Assembly (NCBI GenBank): GCA_964017195.1
Contig: OZ024894.1
Coordinates: forward strand, 4,110,847 to 4,174,846
Direction: 5' to 3'
Length of the DNA: 64,000 bases
Origin: Siderastrea radians
Taxonomy: Eukaryota; Cnidaria; Anthozoa; Scleractinia; Rhizangiidae
Part shown: in pieces, positions 43,128-55,214 of the stretch
Layout of the letters: each line of letters opens with the position of its first letter
Position numbering within the stretch: position 1 is the first letter of the stretch
Translations under genes and position numbers: made by a program
The notes under the pieces: model-generated
Databases searched by the model: none
What the model was told of the DNA's origin: nothing
The model's input: the letters and a program-made list of their open reading frames with translations, nothing else

Positions 43128-43550
43128 TGACTGAGTGGGAGCGTTGGGCTCAACTAATTGAAATATTTGACCCTATAACACTTCTATACCTGATAAGCTG
43201 AAAAATTGAGCTAATTGCAGTGACCCTGCAAGCTGCTAGAATAGAAAATCTCCTCAAGATTAAAGTCTCATCTTTCTGTAACAATCGACCCACAGAATTT
43301 CCCACCACATCCTCTCCCCCTCCCCTGTCAGGTCCCAGTCGATCAAAAAAAACCCTCTGAATAGGGACCAGTTGTCACCATTTGCTCCCATCTGGCCTGA
43401 GCCTCTGTGGTCTCTAGATCCCCTAGCTATGGGTTTCTCATGTGGTTTTGGTCGTTTAAACTTTAATTGGGGTCAACAGCTTAGCTTCCTTCAATCCAGT
43501 TTTTCCTAGGGTTACACGAAGAAGTGGCCCTTCAAACAGGGATTTCATAA

Positions 43551-43874
<324 letters not shown>

Positions 43875-44354
43875 TGATTATCACAACTGGCATGTATTAC
43901 ATTACATTTCCAACGTTAAATTCGCTTTCACTTTGTTGACGTCCTTATTCAATTTGAGCCGTTATACGCACACGCTCACACGCACGCTAGACAATATGCA
44001 TTTCTAGCACGCCCGAAAGCTATTTCGGTCCTGCTTGTGATTTGATGGCTAATCTGAGGCTAATCACCTAACAAACAAGTCCAATTGCTTAAACGAGATC
44101 GAAATTCAACCTGGTTTAAGGCCAAATCAAGGATAATACTGGGGCTCCAGAAACCAAGTGGAAGTAGTTCAAAATCGTATTATTTGGAACTTGTCTACGC
44201 AGTCTACAAAAAAATACACTTATGTACAATCTAACAAATTATGTCAATCACGCTGACGCTGTCGCATGCTGCTGAATTTACAAAACTGCTTGAGACAACG
44301 GTTTTAAAACCCTATCTTACGTTCCACGGCTAACGTTGTTATTTTACTAAACAC

Positions 44355-44482
44355 CTACTACCCGACCAAGTCCATGCGCAAGCATGCCATGCAAACATGG
44401 AGGCACTGCATTGAACAAGGCGATGTTTATCTGTGCCAGTGTCCAGACCGGTTCACTGGAAAGCAGTGTGAAACAAGAATAC
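44355..44482 (+). pseudogene. EGF-like exon 52 (class V), AC acceptor and 1-nt deletion
   Basis: 128 nt, deletion of the GGCACTGC type (as exons 43 and 54), plus Asn15 to His. Acceptor aaacac. Confidence 0.8.
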
Positions 44483-45111
44483 GTATGTCAATGTCTGCTT
44501 ATTGACTGAGTGAGAGTGTCAGTGTGAACCAATTGAAATATTTGAAGCATTGTGAAACACTAATACGTATGTCAGTGTCTCCTTATTGACTGGTCGTGGC
44601 GTTGGGCTTTCAAAAACAAATTTAAATATTTGACCCTATACCACATCTATGCTTGATAACCTTACAAATTGTGCTAATTGCACTGACCCTGCATGCTGCT
44701 GAAATTGAAAAACTCGTTAAGACCACAGCTTTCTTAAATCCTGTCTAAGCTTTTTCCATCAATCGACCCACAAAATTTATGTGCCTTATGCCCCCCTCCC
44801 CTCCTCTAACAGGTTCAAGACGATAAAAGAAAAGCGTTCTGAATAGGGAGCATTTCTCACGATTGCTCTTATCTGGCCTGACCCTATTCTAGTTCCGTTA
44901 GTTAGGGCTTATCTCAACTAGTGGTCGTTGTTTTAAATCAAATTAGGGTCAACGACTTAACTTCCTTCAACCAGTGTTTTCAGTCCTAGGGTTACACGAA
45001 GAAGTAGCCCCTTGTAAAGGGATTTCATAGGACACATTCCTCATTGTCTAGTATACTCTCTCATTATACGCTCAACAACTTTTTACACAGCTAATGCTGT
45101 TAATTTTCTGA

Positions 45112-45348
<237 letters not shown>

Positions 45349-45828
45349 TGATTATCACAACTAGCATGTATTACATTACATTTCCAACGTTAAATTCGCT
45401 TTCACTTTGTTGACGTCCTTATTCAATTTGAGCCGTTATACGCACACGCTCACACGCACGCTAGACAATATGCATTTCTAGCACGCCCGAAAGCTATTTC
45501 GGTCCTGCTTGTGATTTGATGGCTAATCTGAGGCTAATCACCTAACAAACAAGTCCAATTGCTTAAACGAGATCGAAATTCAACCTGGTTTAAGGCCAAA
45601 TCAAGGATAATACTGGGGCTCCAGAAACCAAGTGGAAGTAGTTCAAAATCGTATTATTTGGAACTTGTCTACGCAGTCTACAAAAAAATACACTTATGTA
45701 CAATCTAACAAATTATGTCAATCACGCTGACGCTGTCGCATGCTGCTGAATTTACAAAACTGCTTGAGACAACGGTTTTAAAACCCTATCTTACGTTCCA
45801 CGGCTAACGTTGTTATTTTACTAAACAC

Positions 45829-45956
45829 CTACTACCCGACCAAGTCCATGCGCAAGCATGCCATGCAAAAATGGAGGCACTGCATTGAACAAGGCGATGT
45901 TTATCTGTGCCAGTGTCCAGACCGGTTCACTGGAAAGCAGTGTGAAACAAGAATAC
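45829..45956 (+). pseudogene. EGF-like exon 54 (class V), AC acceptor and 1-nt deletion
   Basis: 128 nt, GGCACTGC deletion and aaacac acceptor, as in exon 52. Confidence 0.8.
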
Positions 45957-46589
45957 GTATGTCAATGTCTGCTTATTGACTGAGTGAGAGTGTCAGTGTG
46001 AACCAATTGAAATATTTGAAGCATTGTGAAACACTAATACGTATGTCAGTGTCTCCTTATTGACTGGTCGTGGCGTTGCGCTTTCAAAAACAAATTTAAA
46101 TATTTGACCCTATACCACATCTATGCTTGATAACCTTACAAATTGTGCTAATTGCACTGACCCTGCATGCTGCTGAAAGTGAAAAACTCGTTAAGACCAC
46201 AGCTTTCTTAAATCCTGTCTAAGCTTTTTCCATCAATCGACCCGCAAAATTTATGTGCCTTATGCCCCCCCTCCCCTCCTCTAACAGGTTCAAGACGATT
46301 AAAAAAAGCGTTCTGAATAGGGAGCATTTCTCACGATTGCTCTTATCTGGCCTGACCCTATTCTAGTTCCGTTAGTTAGGGCTTATCTCAACTAGAGGTC
46401 GTTGTTTTAAATCAAATTAGGGTCAACGACTTAACTTCCTTCAACCAGTGTTTTTAGTCTTAGGGTTACACGAAGAAGTAGCCCCTTGTAAAGCGATTTC
46501 ATAGGACACATTCCTCATTGTCTAGTATACTCTCTCATTATACGCTCAACAACTTTCTGCACAGCTAATGCTGTTAATTTTCTGAACAG

Positions 46590-46718
46590 CTACTACCCGA
46601 CCAAGTCCATGTGCTAGTATGCCATGTCAAAATGGAGGCACGTGCATTGAACAAGGCGATGGATATATGTGCCAGTGTCCAGACAGTTTTACTGGAAAGG
46701 ATTGTGAAACACCAATAC
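46590..46718 (+). CDS. EGF-like exon 55
   Basis: 129 nt class Y with Ser33 and Asp38 (PDSFTGKDC); splice sites intact. Confidence 0.85.
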
Positions 46719-47091
46719 GTAAGTCAATGTGTTCTTATTGACTGAGTGGGAGCGTTGGGCTCAACTAATTGAAATATTTGACCCTATAACACATCTATAC
46801 CTGATAAGCTAAAAAATTGAGCTAATTGCAGTGACCCTGCAAGCTGCTAGAATAGAAAATCTCCTCAAGATTAAAGTCTTATATTTCTCTAACAATCGAC
46901 CCACAGAATTTCCCACCACATCCTCTCCCCCTCCCCTGTCAGGTCCCAGTCGATAAAAAAAAAACCGTCTGAATAGGGACCAGTTGTCACGATTTGCTCC
47001 CATCTGGCCTGAGCCTCTGAGGCCTCTAAATCCCCTAGTTATGGGTTTCTCATCTGGTGCTTGTCGTTTTAACTTATTTTGGGTCAACGGC

Positions 47092-47195
47092 TGGCATGCC
47101 GTGTAAAAATGGAGGCACGTGCATTGCAAAAGGTGTTGGATATATGTGCCAGTGTCCAGACAGGTTTACTGGAGAGCAGTGTGAAACACTAATAC
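47092..47195 (+). pseudogene. EGF-like exon 56, 5' truncated
   Basis: The exon begins at the codons just before Cys13. About 187 bp, covering the 3' end of the intron, the acceptor and codons for Cys8, are deleted, and gggtcaacgg joins directly to ctggcatgcc. The remainder (Cys13 to Cys39, loop GVGYMC) and the donor gtaagt are intact. Confidence 0.8.
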
Positions 47196-47255
47196 GTAAG
47201 TCAATTGTCTTCTTATTGACTGAGAGGGAGCAATGGGCTGAGCCTAATTGGAATA

Positions 47256-47766
47256 CCTTTTTATAGGAAATTAACACGTGTTAATTAAGGTATTTGAAAT
47301 GAACGCGACTTAAATTAACGCGAATTGAAGGAAAAGTTACTTCCCAACAAACGAAATTAACGCGAAAGAGGGGATAAAATTTCAAAATGAGGGAAATTAA
47401 CGCGATTAATACAAAGAAACACTTTGTTGTCACAACTGGAACAAATTTATTTCCAACTGAATCGAAACTGAACATAAAAGTCACCAACTTAACAGGTCTA
47501 CGGGTGTGTACGGCAATTTCTTTACACGCAATGTGCATTAAAGTCTGCCTAAACTTAGGAAAGCTATTGTTTTGTGGGTGTCAAGAATCTCTGGACTGTA
47601 TCGAGAATTCGAGATTAAAATCATGGAAATTAAGGTCGCGGAAATTAACCCTTCATTTAATTAACAACTCGAAAATTAACGCTCACAAAAATTAGCGCGA
47701 CTTAAACTAACACGAATTTTTACAATTCGCGTTAATTTCGTGGAGCGTTAATTTCCTAAAATAAGG
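47256..47766. mobile_element. 511-bp inverted-repeat element with TA flanks
   Basis: Inverted ends cctttttataggaaattaac and cctattttag-type match at 18 of 20 positions (right end gttaatttcctaaaataagg). TA lies on both sides (47254-47255, 47767-47768). The empty counterpart is at 8971-8980 (ttaatatttg), which fixes the boundaries. The interior repeats the motif aaattaacgcga or close forms at least six times in both orientations. TA duplication suggests a Tc1/mariner-superfamily non-autonomous element. The 102-codon ORF inside has no domain. Confidence 0.75.
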
Positions 47767-48190
47767 TATTTGCTCGCGGACCAAGTGCTGAAAGGTCTGT
47801 GCACCGGATGGCATGATTATCACAATTGGCATTTATTACATTACATTTCCAACGTTAAATTCGATTTCACTTTGTTGACATTCTTTTTCAATTTGAGCCG
47901 TTATACCCGCACGCTAGCCAATATGCATTTCTAGCACGCCTGAAAGCTATTTTTGGTCCTGCTTGTGATTTGACGGCTAATCTGAGGCTAATCCCCTTAA
48001 CAAACAAGTCCAATCGCTTAAACGAGATCGAAATTCAACCTGGTTTACAAAAACCACACCTATGTACAATCTAACAAATTATGTCAATCACGCTGACGCT
48101 GTCGCATGCTGCTGAATTTACAAAACTGCTTCGGACAACGGTTTTAAAACCCTTTCTTACGTTCCACGGCTAACATTGTTATTTTTCTAA

Positions 48191-48343
<153 letters not shown>

Positions 48344-48857
48344 TGACTGGTCGTGGCGTTGGGCTTTCAAAAACAAATTTAAATGTTTGACCCTATACCA
48401 CATCTATGCTTAATAATCTCACAAACTGTGTTAATTGCACTGACCCTGCATGCTGCTGAAATTGAAAAACTCGTTAAGACCACAGCTTTCTTAAGTCCTG
48501 TCTAAGCTTTGTCCATCAATCGACCCACAAAATTTATGTGCGTTATGCCCCCCTTCCTCTGTCAGGTTCAAGACGTCCAAAAGAAAAATCGTTCTGAATA
48601 GGGAGCATTTCTCACGATTGCTCTTATCTGGCCTGACCCTCTTCTAGATCCGTTAGTTAGGGCTGATCTCAACTAGTGGTCGTTGTTTTAAATCAAATTA
48701 GGGTCAACGACTTAGCTTCCTTCAACTAGTGTTTTCAATCCTAGGGTTATCCCTTGATAGAGGGATTTCATAGGACACATTCCTCATTTTCTAATATGGT
48801 CTCTCATTATACGCTCGACAACTTTTTGCACAGCTGATGCTTTTAATTTTCTGACGG

Positions 48858-48986
48858 CTACTACCCGACCAAGTCCATGTGCTAGTATGCCATGTCAAAA
48901 TGGAGGCACGTGTATTTAACAAGGCGATGGATATATGTGCCAGTGTCCAGACAGGTTTACTGGAAAGCAGTGTCAAACACTAATAC
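48858..48986 (+). pseudogene. EGF-like exon 58, acceptor lost and stop codon
   Basis: 129 nt class Y. The acceptor reads ctgacgg (AG to GG), codon 21 is TAA (CI-stop-QGDGY), and the donor is gcaagt. Three independent lesions make it clearly dead. It is the last EGF copy; array sequence stops near 49005. Confidence 0.85.
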
Positions 48987-49005
48987 GCAAGTCAATGTGT
49001 TCTTA

Positions 49006-49379
49006 TTCCCTGATTTACCCACTAGTAGTTGGCATCAAGGATAATATTGCAACTTAGTTAAATCATTGCGGAGTTTTTGGCGTATAATGTTACATTTTCC
49101 TTTTTCACTGATAAACCTTCAGACTGTCGTGTAAATATCGATTCCCTTTAAACATTTTTTGTACATGTATAATTCTGATCCGGATGCGCGGCTTAACTGG
49201 ATGACGACATTTTACATCACTCTAACATGTAACAAAATATGTTGGCCCAAAATCATTTAAGATGGGGTGCTAAATGTTTTAACATTCTTGAACCAACAAA
49301 TGTTGTACAACAATATTGGAAAGTTTAGCCGCGGCCTAACGGAATAACGGATTAAAAGGTTTCACATATTTTTTTCTAG
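49006..49379 (+). other. Intron between EGF array and first D8C exon
   Basis: Unique AT-rich sequence with no array similarity, ending in the acceptor tttttttctag. No ORF or repeat that I can support. Confidence 0.5.
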
Positions 49380-49745
49380 AATGTTCAAACTACAGGATCC
49401 TGAGTGAGTTTGACCGGGAGAAAGACTTCTTTAACCGAAGCGTTGTGAAATGTGACAGTCGTTTGCCCAGGGCCTGGTACAGGTTCATGGGAGCTGCGGG
49501 CCAGCAGATGGCTACTAAATGTGTTCCTATGTATCACTGTGGTACAATTGTGCCTGTGTGGCTTAATGGCGCGCATCCTACAGTGGCTCAAGGCACTGTC
49601 GCGCGCAGAGTGTGTTTCCATTGGCGCCATGCCTGTTGTCGTTGGTCTCGTTTCATCCGTGTGCAAAATTGCGGTGCATTCTTCGTGTACCAGTTGTCAG
49701 CAACACCCGGCTGCAGTATGCGTTACTGTGGGGATAATAGGCTAG
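49380..49745 (+). CDS. D8C (uromodulin/OIT3-type) domain exon, copy 1
   Basis: 366 nt (122 codons), phase 1-1. The translation opens CSNYRILSE and carries the D8C signature in order: WYRFMGAAGQQM, KCVP, HCGT, PVWLNGAHPTV, VCFHW, ACC, NCGAFFVYQL, PGCSMRYCG, with ten Cys in total. D8C is the eight-cysteine domain of uromodulin, GP2 and OIT3, usually next to EGF or ZP domains, which fits the EGF array upstream. Acceptor tttttttctag, donor gtaggg after CTA G. Reading on past the donor reaches a stop within eight codons, as expected for intron. Confidence 0.85.
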
Positions 49746-50331
49746 GTAGGGCGTTAAACTATTGCTAGAAACATTTAGAAGACGTCTTTCTCGAATAGCT
49801 TGCTATTTTGAGATCTAAGCCAAATAACACAATTCAACTTTGGAACATATTTCATCTTTTCTTAATCTTTTGATGCTTAAAAGTCCGCGGGCACTCGAGT
49901 GGTTTTTGCAGGGCACGTGATTTAAAACAGGCACCTTAGGCAAAATGACAATTTTCTACTATTTTAAGTGACCACTTGTCAGAATTTAAGGAATGCTACA
50001 TCAGTTATATACCATCATGCTGTTTCTTCATCATCTATAGACTGCAGCTATTATTTCCCTTTTGTAGGATGATATTGCGCGAATTGAAAAATATTACTTT
50101 TTCAACATCACACTCTCGCTGGGGACTGTTAATTTATGCAAAAACAGTACTCAGTTAACCGGTTGAGAAAACTATAAAAATAAACTGGACAGTCGACTAA
50201 ACTAAAAGGATAAGCTTTATAAGAAACAATTGTTGTTTGACATATCATTTTGTAAAGCAATCAGTTCAAGAGCGGCCTTAGCGCCAACCCCACGGTTGCG
50301 CCGAATTCAGAGATCCTTCAAGGTTCCATTC

Positions 50332-51340
50332 ACTCTAAAACCCGATTTCTTAATTTAAGGATAAAAAATTCTTATTTTTTTTCCGGTAGTAAGGGCAAAT
50401 TATTTCTTATTTTTAAGTTCTTAATTTCCAAACTTTTCTTAATTTTAGCAAAATTTCTCAAAATAAGAATCCCCTAAAATAAGAAAAAACCTACAAATTT
50501 TCTTGTTTGTAACTCAGCGAAAGAGTCATGTTTACTTGATTTCAGGTCAATTCTGTTCTCAATTCAAGAAACAAAAATGTCCGCCACGATCGTGCGCTAC
50601 TAGTTCTTCGATCTAAATAAAGATGTTTGGGTTCAAAAAAGATTTCACATTTAAGAACGGAAAGAAAACAAATAATAAAAGTCGCTCAAATTACAAAAAA
50701 AAAAAAGAAAAGAAAAGAAAAATAAGACCTACCGACCTGACTCGAACCCGGCTATTCAAATTTGAAGTCACCCGTGTTAACCACTCGACAAACATGCACT
50801 CGCATACTGAACTTCTTTTTTTGGTATAGAAACGAACTAATATCGATCTTTAATAACGGAAACAACACGGCAAATGACTTCTGTTTGTTCATGTGCAATC
50901 GCATGAGGCTGGCTGCTTCAAGAAAAACGAGAGAATTTTCTCTGTTTTCTCACGGATGACTCTTGTTTGCGAGGTTTGTAACCATTCTTGGTTTGGAGGG
51001 AGTATTGCCTCCTTTGCTCCGCGTGTTCCATCGCCAAGTCGAGCGAAGTGCGTGTCGAGAAAGCCAGCACGTTGTTATTTTAATACGACGATTAAGACAC
51101 GATCATACTTATTCTTATAACAAGAATTTTTATTCTTTTTGCGCCTTAGATTTAAGATCAAAATTATGCTTAAAATTAAGTTTAAAATCAAGATCACATT
51201 TCTTAATTTTGTGTCATAGTTTTGAGAAAAAAATATTCTTAAATTAAAGTTTAAAATTAAGGTTACATTTCCTAATTTGAGAATGTGAGAACTAAAATCA
51301 AGGAATGGTTATATTAATTCAAAAATCCTAGTTTTAGAGT
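50332..51340. mobile_element. 1009-bp element with ACTCTAAAAC ends
   Basis: The left end actctaaaac and right end gttttagagt are inverted; inner sequence is full of cttaattttaag-type motifs. The right arm of the surrounding inverted repeat lacks it at the matching position (about 53643), so it arrived after the arms formed. About 8 bp of target (ttcggtca) are missing at the insertion point. No transposase ORF. Confidence 0.7.
50735..50800 (-). other. tRNA-like sequence
   Basis: Read on the minus strand it has an A-box-like tgtcgagtggttaac and a B-box-like gggttcgagtc about 35 nt later, followed by a long T-run that would stop RNA polymerase III. The acceptor and T stems do not pair well, so I take it as a tRNA-derived remnant (SINE head or tRNA pseudogene) within the ACTCTAAAAC element, not a working tRNA. 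Confidence 0.4.
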
Positions 51341-51360
51341 GGACGATTATTATCGCCAGA

Positions 51361-51465
51361 TCAAGAGTTTGCTGCAACCGCCAACAGATCAACCAAAACA
51401 ATGCAAAGAGCTCCCAGAGAAGCAAACATCACTCGATACTCCACCAATCCTGCTCTCGCCGCCAT
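51361..51465 (-). CDS. Small hydrophobic ORF, left arm copy
   Basis: 34 codons, start MAARAGLVEYRVMF, followed by a hydrophobic stretch (ASLGALCIVLVDLLAVAA) that could span a membrane. The start codon sits in a good context (aacATGGCG). Compared with the right-arm copy, about 60 bp are deleted between two AACT repeats, which brings the stop forward. Function unknown. Confidence 0.3.
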   Translation of the reverse strand: MAARAGLVEYRVMFASLGALCIVLVDLLAVAANS

Positions 51466-51728
51466 GTTGGACTTCGTGACATGAGTACTTCGGATCTTTC
51501 CGGTATCCATTTTTGTCCCGCTGCTCAGAAATACTGTTTAAAGTCAACTGGCTTGTTCTTTCAATTTTTAAGCAAGTTCAAAGTATTTAACTATCACATT
51601 ATTTGATAACATTCTTCTTACTCGTACATGAGAATTGAAAGATTGAATGTTTACGATTATTTGGTGTACCGCTGACCGGAATTTTATCTTCGACTCTTTA
51701 ACTTTGAACTAGGGTGGGGGAGGAGGGG

Positions 51729-52139
51729 GGGGGGAGGGGGTACTCCCTATAGTGGGCTACACGGGGAGTCCCGGCCGGAAAGTGGTGCCTTTTTAAGCTC
51801 GCAGTATACTAAAGGGTAGGGAAGATTGCCATTTTAGTACATGAAAGGTTCACAAAATCGGCTGCAAAGTGGAAGAAATGGTGGCTAAAAGGGTGCCAAA
51901 TTTGGCACCCCTTGAGCAACTGATCAGAACGACTGAAAGCCCCGAGAAAAACGTGGCAGTTAAAGGAAATCATATAGTTTTGATTTATCCTTGAGGTATA
52001 AGAAAGGGGTGCAATTTTGCTCTAGGTATATGAAACGGGTGCCATTTTGGTAAAAATGAGTATATTAAAGGGTAAGTGTTTGAACCTCCGGGCGGAGGCC
52101 TTCCCGTGTAAAACTTTATTGAGTACCCCTGTCCCCCCC
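51729..52139. mobile_element. MITE-like element with GGGGTACTC ends
   Basis: The left end gggggtactccctatagtgg and the right end (read reversed) aggggtactcaataaagt share GGGGTACTC and TACACGGG in inverted orientation. The G-run at 51714-51740 could form a G-quadruplex. Internal repeats such as gggtgccaaatttggcaccc are self-complementary. No coding capacity. I recall related G-run/TACTCCC repeats in corals, unverified. Confidence 0.55.
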
Positions 52140-52892
52140 GTAACTAGGACCCCGTAGGGACTGTGTCAAGGAATGCAAAATTGTATACATATCTCCGATT
52201 TCCCCCAAAATGTTAAGATGGAAATGTTTTTAACAACACTGCTTGTATGCAACATAAAGTTCTTCTGCCACTTTAAAAATAAAACTGATGACAAGGGATG
52301 ATACTACATGTGCAGTAACTTTACCTGGTCATACAAAACTCCTATCCTAATCTCCTTTTTATGTGGAATGGAGTTTTCTATTTATGTTGGCTATTGTACG
52401 TATACAAGCAAGCCTGGTTAGCGCGCTACTAGCGAAGCATGCTTACTCTAGCTTATGATTTAAAATTGTGCTTTGATCAGGTTAGAATAAGGTAAGACGA
52501 CCGCAGAGAACTCCGCCATCATCGAGGAAGCTCTCCCGCAAGTGGAGATTTTGTGCCCTTCTCAAAACAAAAACAAAAATGACAAAGAAGCCGACCCTGA
52601 ATTGAAGGTGAGAATGAATAATAACATGGAGAGGACAGTGACCACAATTATAGGTACAACTTCAGAAGAGGAATCCCACTGAGGTCGCCTCATTGTTCTC
52701 GTGCCCAGTGGATGGATGTGTGAAAACGTACTTCCGATCTTCGTCACTGAGGCAACGGCACTGAACATATTGAAACCGAAGTTCACAAGATACGACCTCA
52801 TGGGAAATCACCGTATGATAGAGAGAAACAGGGCTACACACGCAGGCTGCAGGAACCGGTCTTAAAGCAAACCCATCGTCAAAAAAACCCCA
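52140..52892. other. Loop of the inverted repeat, no gene seen
   Basis: Unique sequence between the MITE and the ORF at 52893. I see no domain, splice-like exon or repeat here. Confidence 0.3.
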
Positions 52893-53156
52893 ATGAAGCC
52901 CAACCAGGCCAACAGATCATCCTCTAACGAAAAGCAGAAAGATTTCCCAAATAGAATTTACGAAGAGGGGGGAAGACAGAGGCGAAAGCAAACCCAGAAA
53001 ATGTTGCAAAGGCGACGAGGAACGCTACAAAATGATGAGAATGAGCGCGTGTTTCGACTATCTGATTTTTTAACTCCCCAGCAATTGCAAGTGGCCTCCT
53101 ATTTTAGCAGAATGTCCAACTTGCAAAAAACACTGTCTCCATTTAGTGAAGAATGA
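52893..53156 (+). CDS. Possible mobile-element ORF, 87 codons
   Basis: A short basic ORF: Lys/Arg/Gln-rich middle (GGRQRRKQTQKMLQRRRG) and a C-terminus with FRLSDFLTPQQLQVASYF. The FLTPQQ...SYFSRM ending resembles what I remember at the C-termini of cnidarian transposon-related proteins, which is unverified. It lies in the loop between the inverted arms on the same strand as the host gene. It could be a C-terminal fragment lacking its upstream part. Confidence 0.35.
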   Translation: MKPNQANRSSSNEKQKDFPNRIYEEGGRQRRKQTQKMLQRRRGTLQNDENERVFRLSDFLTPQQLQVASYFSRMSNLQKTLSPFSEE

Positions 53157-53451
53157 AGACAGTTGGGAGCGATTACGTCTGACTTTAAGACTTAGGTGAA
53201 GCACGCCTCCAGCTGGTGCGATAAGCAATAAGATTCCGGTCAGCGGTACACCAAACAATCGTAAGCATTCCTGGTCTTTCAATTCTCTTGTACGAGTAGG
53301 AAGAATGTTATCAAATAATGTGATAGTTCAATACTTTGAACTTGCTTAAAATTCGAAAGAACAAGCCTGTTGACTTTAAACAGTATTTCTGAGCAGCGGG
53401 ACAAAAATGGATACCGGAAAGACCCGAAGTACTCATGTCACGAAATCCAAC

Positions 53452-53574
53452 ATGGCGGCGAGAGCAGGATTGGTGGAGTATCGAGTGATGTTTGCTTCTC
53501 TGGGAGCACTTTGCATTGTTTTGGTTGATCTGTTGGCGGTTGCAGCAAACTGGATAGAAGATCCTTGTAAATGA
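53452..53574 (+). CDS. Small hydrophobic ORF, right arm copy
   Basis: 40 codons, MAARAGLVEYRVMF then ASLGALCIVLVDLLAVAA and a polar tail NWIEDPCK. It is the intact counterpart of the left-arm ORF. AAGATCCTT|gtaaat near the end could be a splice donor, so this may be the first exon of a longer gene captured in the repeat. No family recognised. Confidence 0.35.
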   Translation: MAARAGLVEYRVMFASLGALCIVLVDLLAVAANWIEDPCK

Positions 53575-54079
53575 AACCATTTGCGGCTGCTGCAAGGATG
53601 AGAACTGAACTCTTGATCTGGCGACAATAATCGTCCTGACCGAAATGGAACCTTGAAGGATCTCTGAATTCGGCGCAACTTGGGGTTGGCGCTAAGGCCG
53701 CTCTTGAACTGATTGCTTTACAAAATAGTATGTCAGACACCAATTGTTTCTTATAAAGCTTATCTTTTTAGTTTAGTCGACTGTCCAGTTAATTTTTATA
53801 GTTTTCTCAACCGGTTAACTGAGTACTGTTTTTGCAAAAATTAACAGTCCACTTTCCCTTTTGTATCCTACAAAAGGGAAATAATAGCAGTCTATAGATG
53901 ATGAAGAAACAGCATGATGGTATATAACTTCTGTAGCATTCCTTAAGTTCTGACAAGTGGTCACTTAAAATAGTAGAAAATTGTCATTTTGCCTAAGGTG
54001 CCTGTTTTAAATCACGTGCCCTGCCAAAACCACTCGAGTGCCCGCGGACTTTTAAGCACAAAAGATTAAGAAAGGATGA

Positions 54080-54998
54080 ATTATTTATTTACAACTTCGA
54101 ATTCAATCAAAATATGAATACCAGTTAGATTTTGGTTTAGTCAAAGATGTCTCATTTTCAGTTTTTCAAAAGTAGAGTTTTCCCCTTACAAAGAATGGAG
54201 GGCCAGGGGTCCCCCTGGGAACAAGGAAAAAATCTAATAACATTTTTGTAAAGTGGAAGGATGATAGATTGCTAGGATTTGAATAGAATTTCAACCAGTC
54301 TCTTGTGCTTTGATAAAATTAGCTAACAAAAAGTCCATTTTCGGGGATTAAAACATGCAAAAAATGTATTTTTGGGCATGAACTCCCCCCCCCCCTGATA
54401 CCAAGTTTGGTTTATCACGGGAAATGAAAAAAATACCATCACGATAACTTCCACCCGAAGGAGTAACTTCACACAAAAAATGAAGGGAAGTTTATTTTGG
54501 CCATTTCCAATTTTGCTCAAACCTTAGGGACATTTGCTCTTAAATTTGCATTTTTGCACTAATAAAATTTCAATTTTGGCCCACCCAGAGACCCTTCCTG
54601 TACCCAGTAAAAAAAAAGCACTTAGAGCCCCAACGAAAAGTGTTTTTAAACGAACCAGACAAAGTGTAATTCACATACAAGATTTGAAGCAAATCTATTT
54701 TATGACGTACCGCTTTGGGATATGGCGATATTAGGGAGACAGCCACTTGAATTTATTCGGTTAAACAGTGGTTAGATAACGTGCCGTCTGGTCAGCTGGC
54801 TTGGCTGCAGTGTTTTCAAGTGACTATGTCAGTGCGGCTTTCACTTTACAATCTAGTTTTAATTTTACAAGATGTTTTGTAAAATGCTTCCTCCCAAAAG
54901 CATATCACTGATTGGTAACAGAACATTTTACTAATTATTTGATCACTTTTTTCAAATATGTATTTTCAGACTTACGATGTTTCTTGTAACTTTTTCAG
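54080..54998 (+). other. Intron before linker exon 1
   Basis: Unique AT-rich sequence to about 54542, then the start of a segment repeated at 56308. Ends with acceptor aactttttcag. No gene. Confidence 0.5.
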
Positions 54999-55031
54999 CA
55001 CCAACCAAGCCTCCAACTCCAGGTCCTTTAG
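54999..55031 (+). CDS. Pro/Thr linker mini-exon 1
   Basis: 33 nt, phase 1-1, acceptor aactttttcag, donor gtgagc. With the split codons it reads APTKPPTPGPLG. It would join D8C copy 1 (ending CTA G) to D8C copy 2 in frame. A Pro/Thr spacer between globular domains is typical of extracellular proteins. Confidence 0.7.
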   Translation, partial: HQPSLQLQVL

Positions 55032-55126
55032 GTGAGCGATAAACTTGAAATGAATCCTTCCCTCCTCCTCCCCCCCACAAACATACTCTCCCCTGCCCCT
55101 ACCCCACTATACAAGGTGATCATTAC

Positions 55127-55214
55127 CATCATCATAATCATCATCATCATCTCATCATCACCACCACCACCACCACCACCAACAACGACAACAACAACAA
55201 CAACAACAACAACA
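55127..55214. repeat. Compound microsatellite (ATC)n (ACC)n (AAC)n
   Basis: Consecutive runs of atc, acc and aac triplets, about 88 bp, 96 bp after the mini-exon and hence intronic. Long ORFs across it on both strands are low-complexity artefacts. Confidence 0.9.

Larger units (their letters stand above)
49853..54079. repeat. Long imperfect inverted repeat (foldback) in the D8C intron
   Basis: The left arm runs about 49853-51687 and the right arm about 53218-54079 in reverse complement. Matching landmarks include cactcgagtggtttt / aaaaccactcgagtg, gcggccttagcgccaacccc / ggggttggcgctaaggccgc, and caacatggcggcgagagcag on opposite strands. The left arm is longer only because a 1-kb element (50332-51340) interrupts it. 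The loop, 51688-53217, holds a MITE and a possible ORF. It is probably a foldback transposon or an old inverted duplication; I see no transposase. Confidence 0.8.

Noticed and set aside
49445..49768. D8C exons as single-exon genes starting at internal GTG or ATG
   Set aside because: Domain homology begins upstream at the AG acceptor, and the apparent stop lies beyond a good donor.
50735..50800. Functional tRNA gene on the minus strand
   Set aside because: Box motifs and T-run are present, but acceptor and T stems do not pair.
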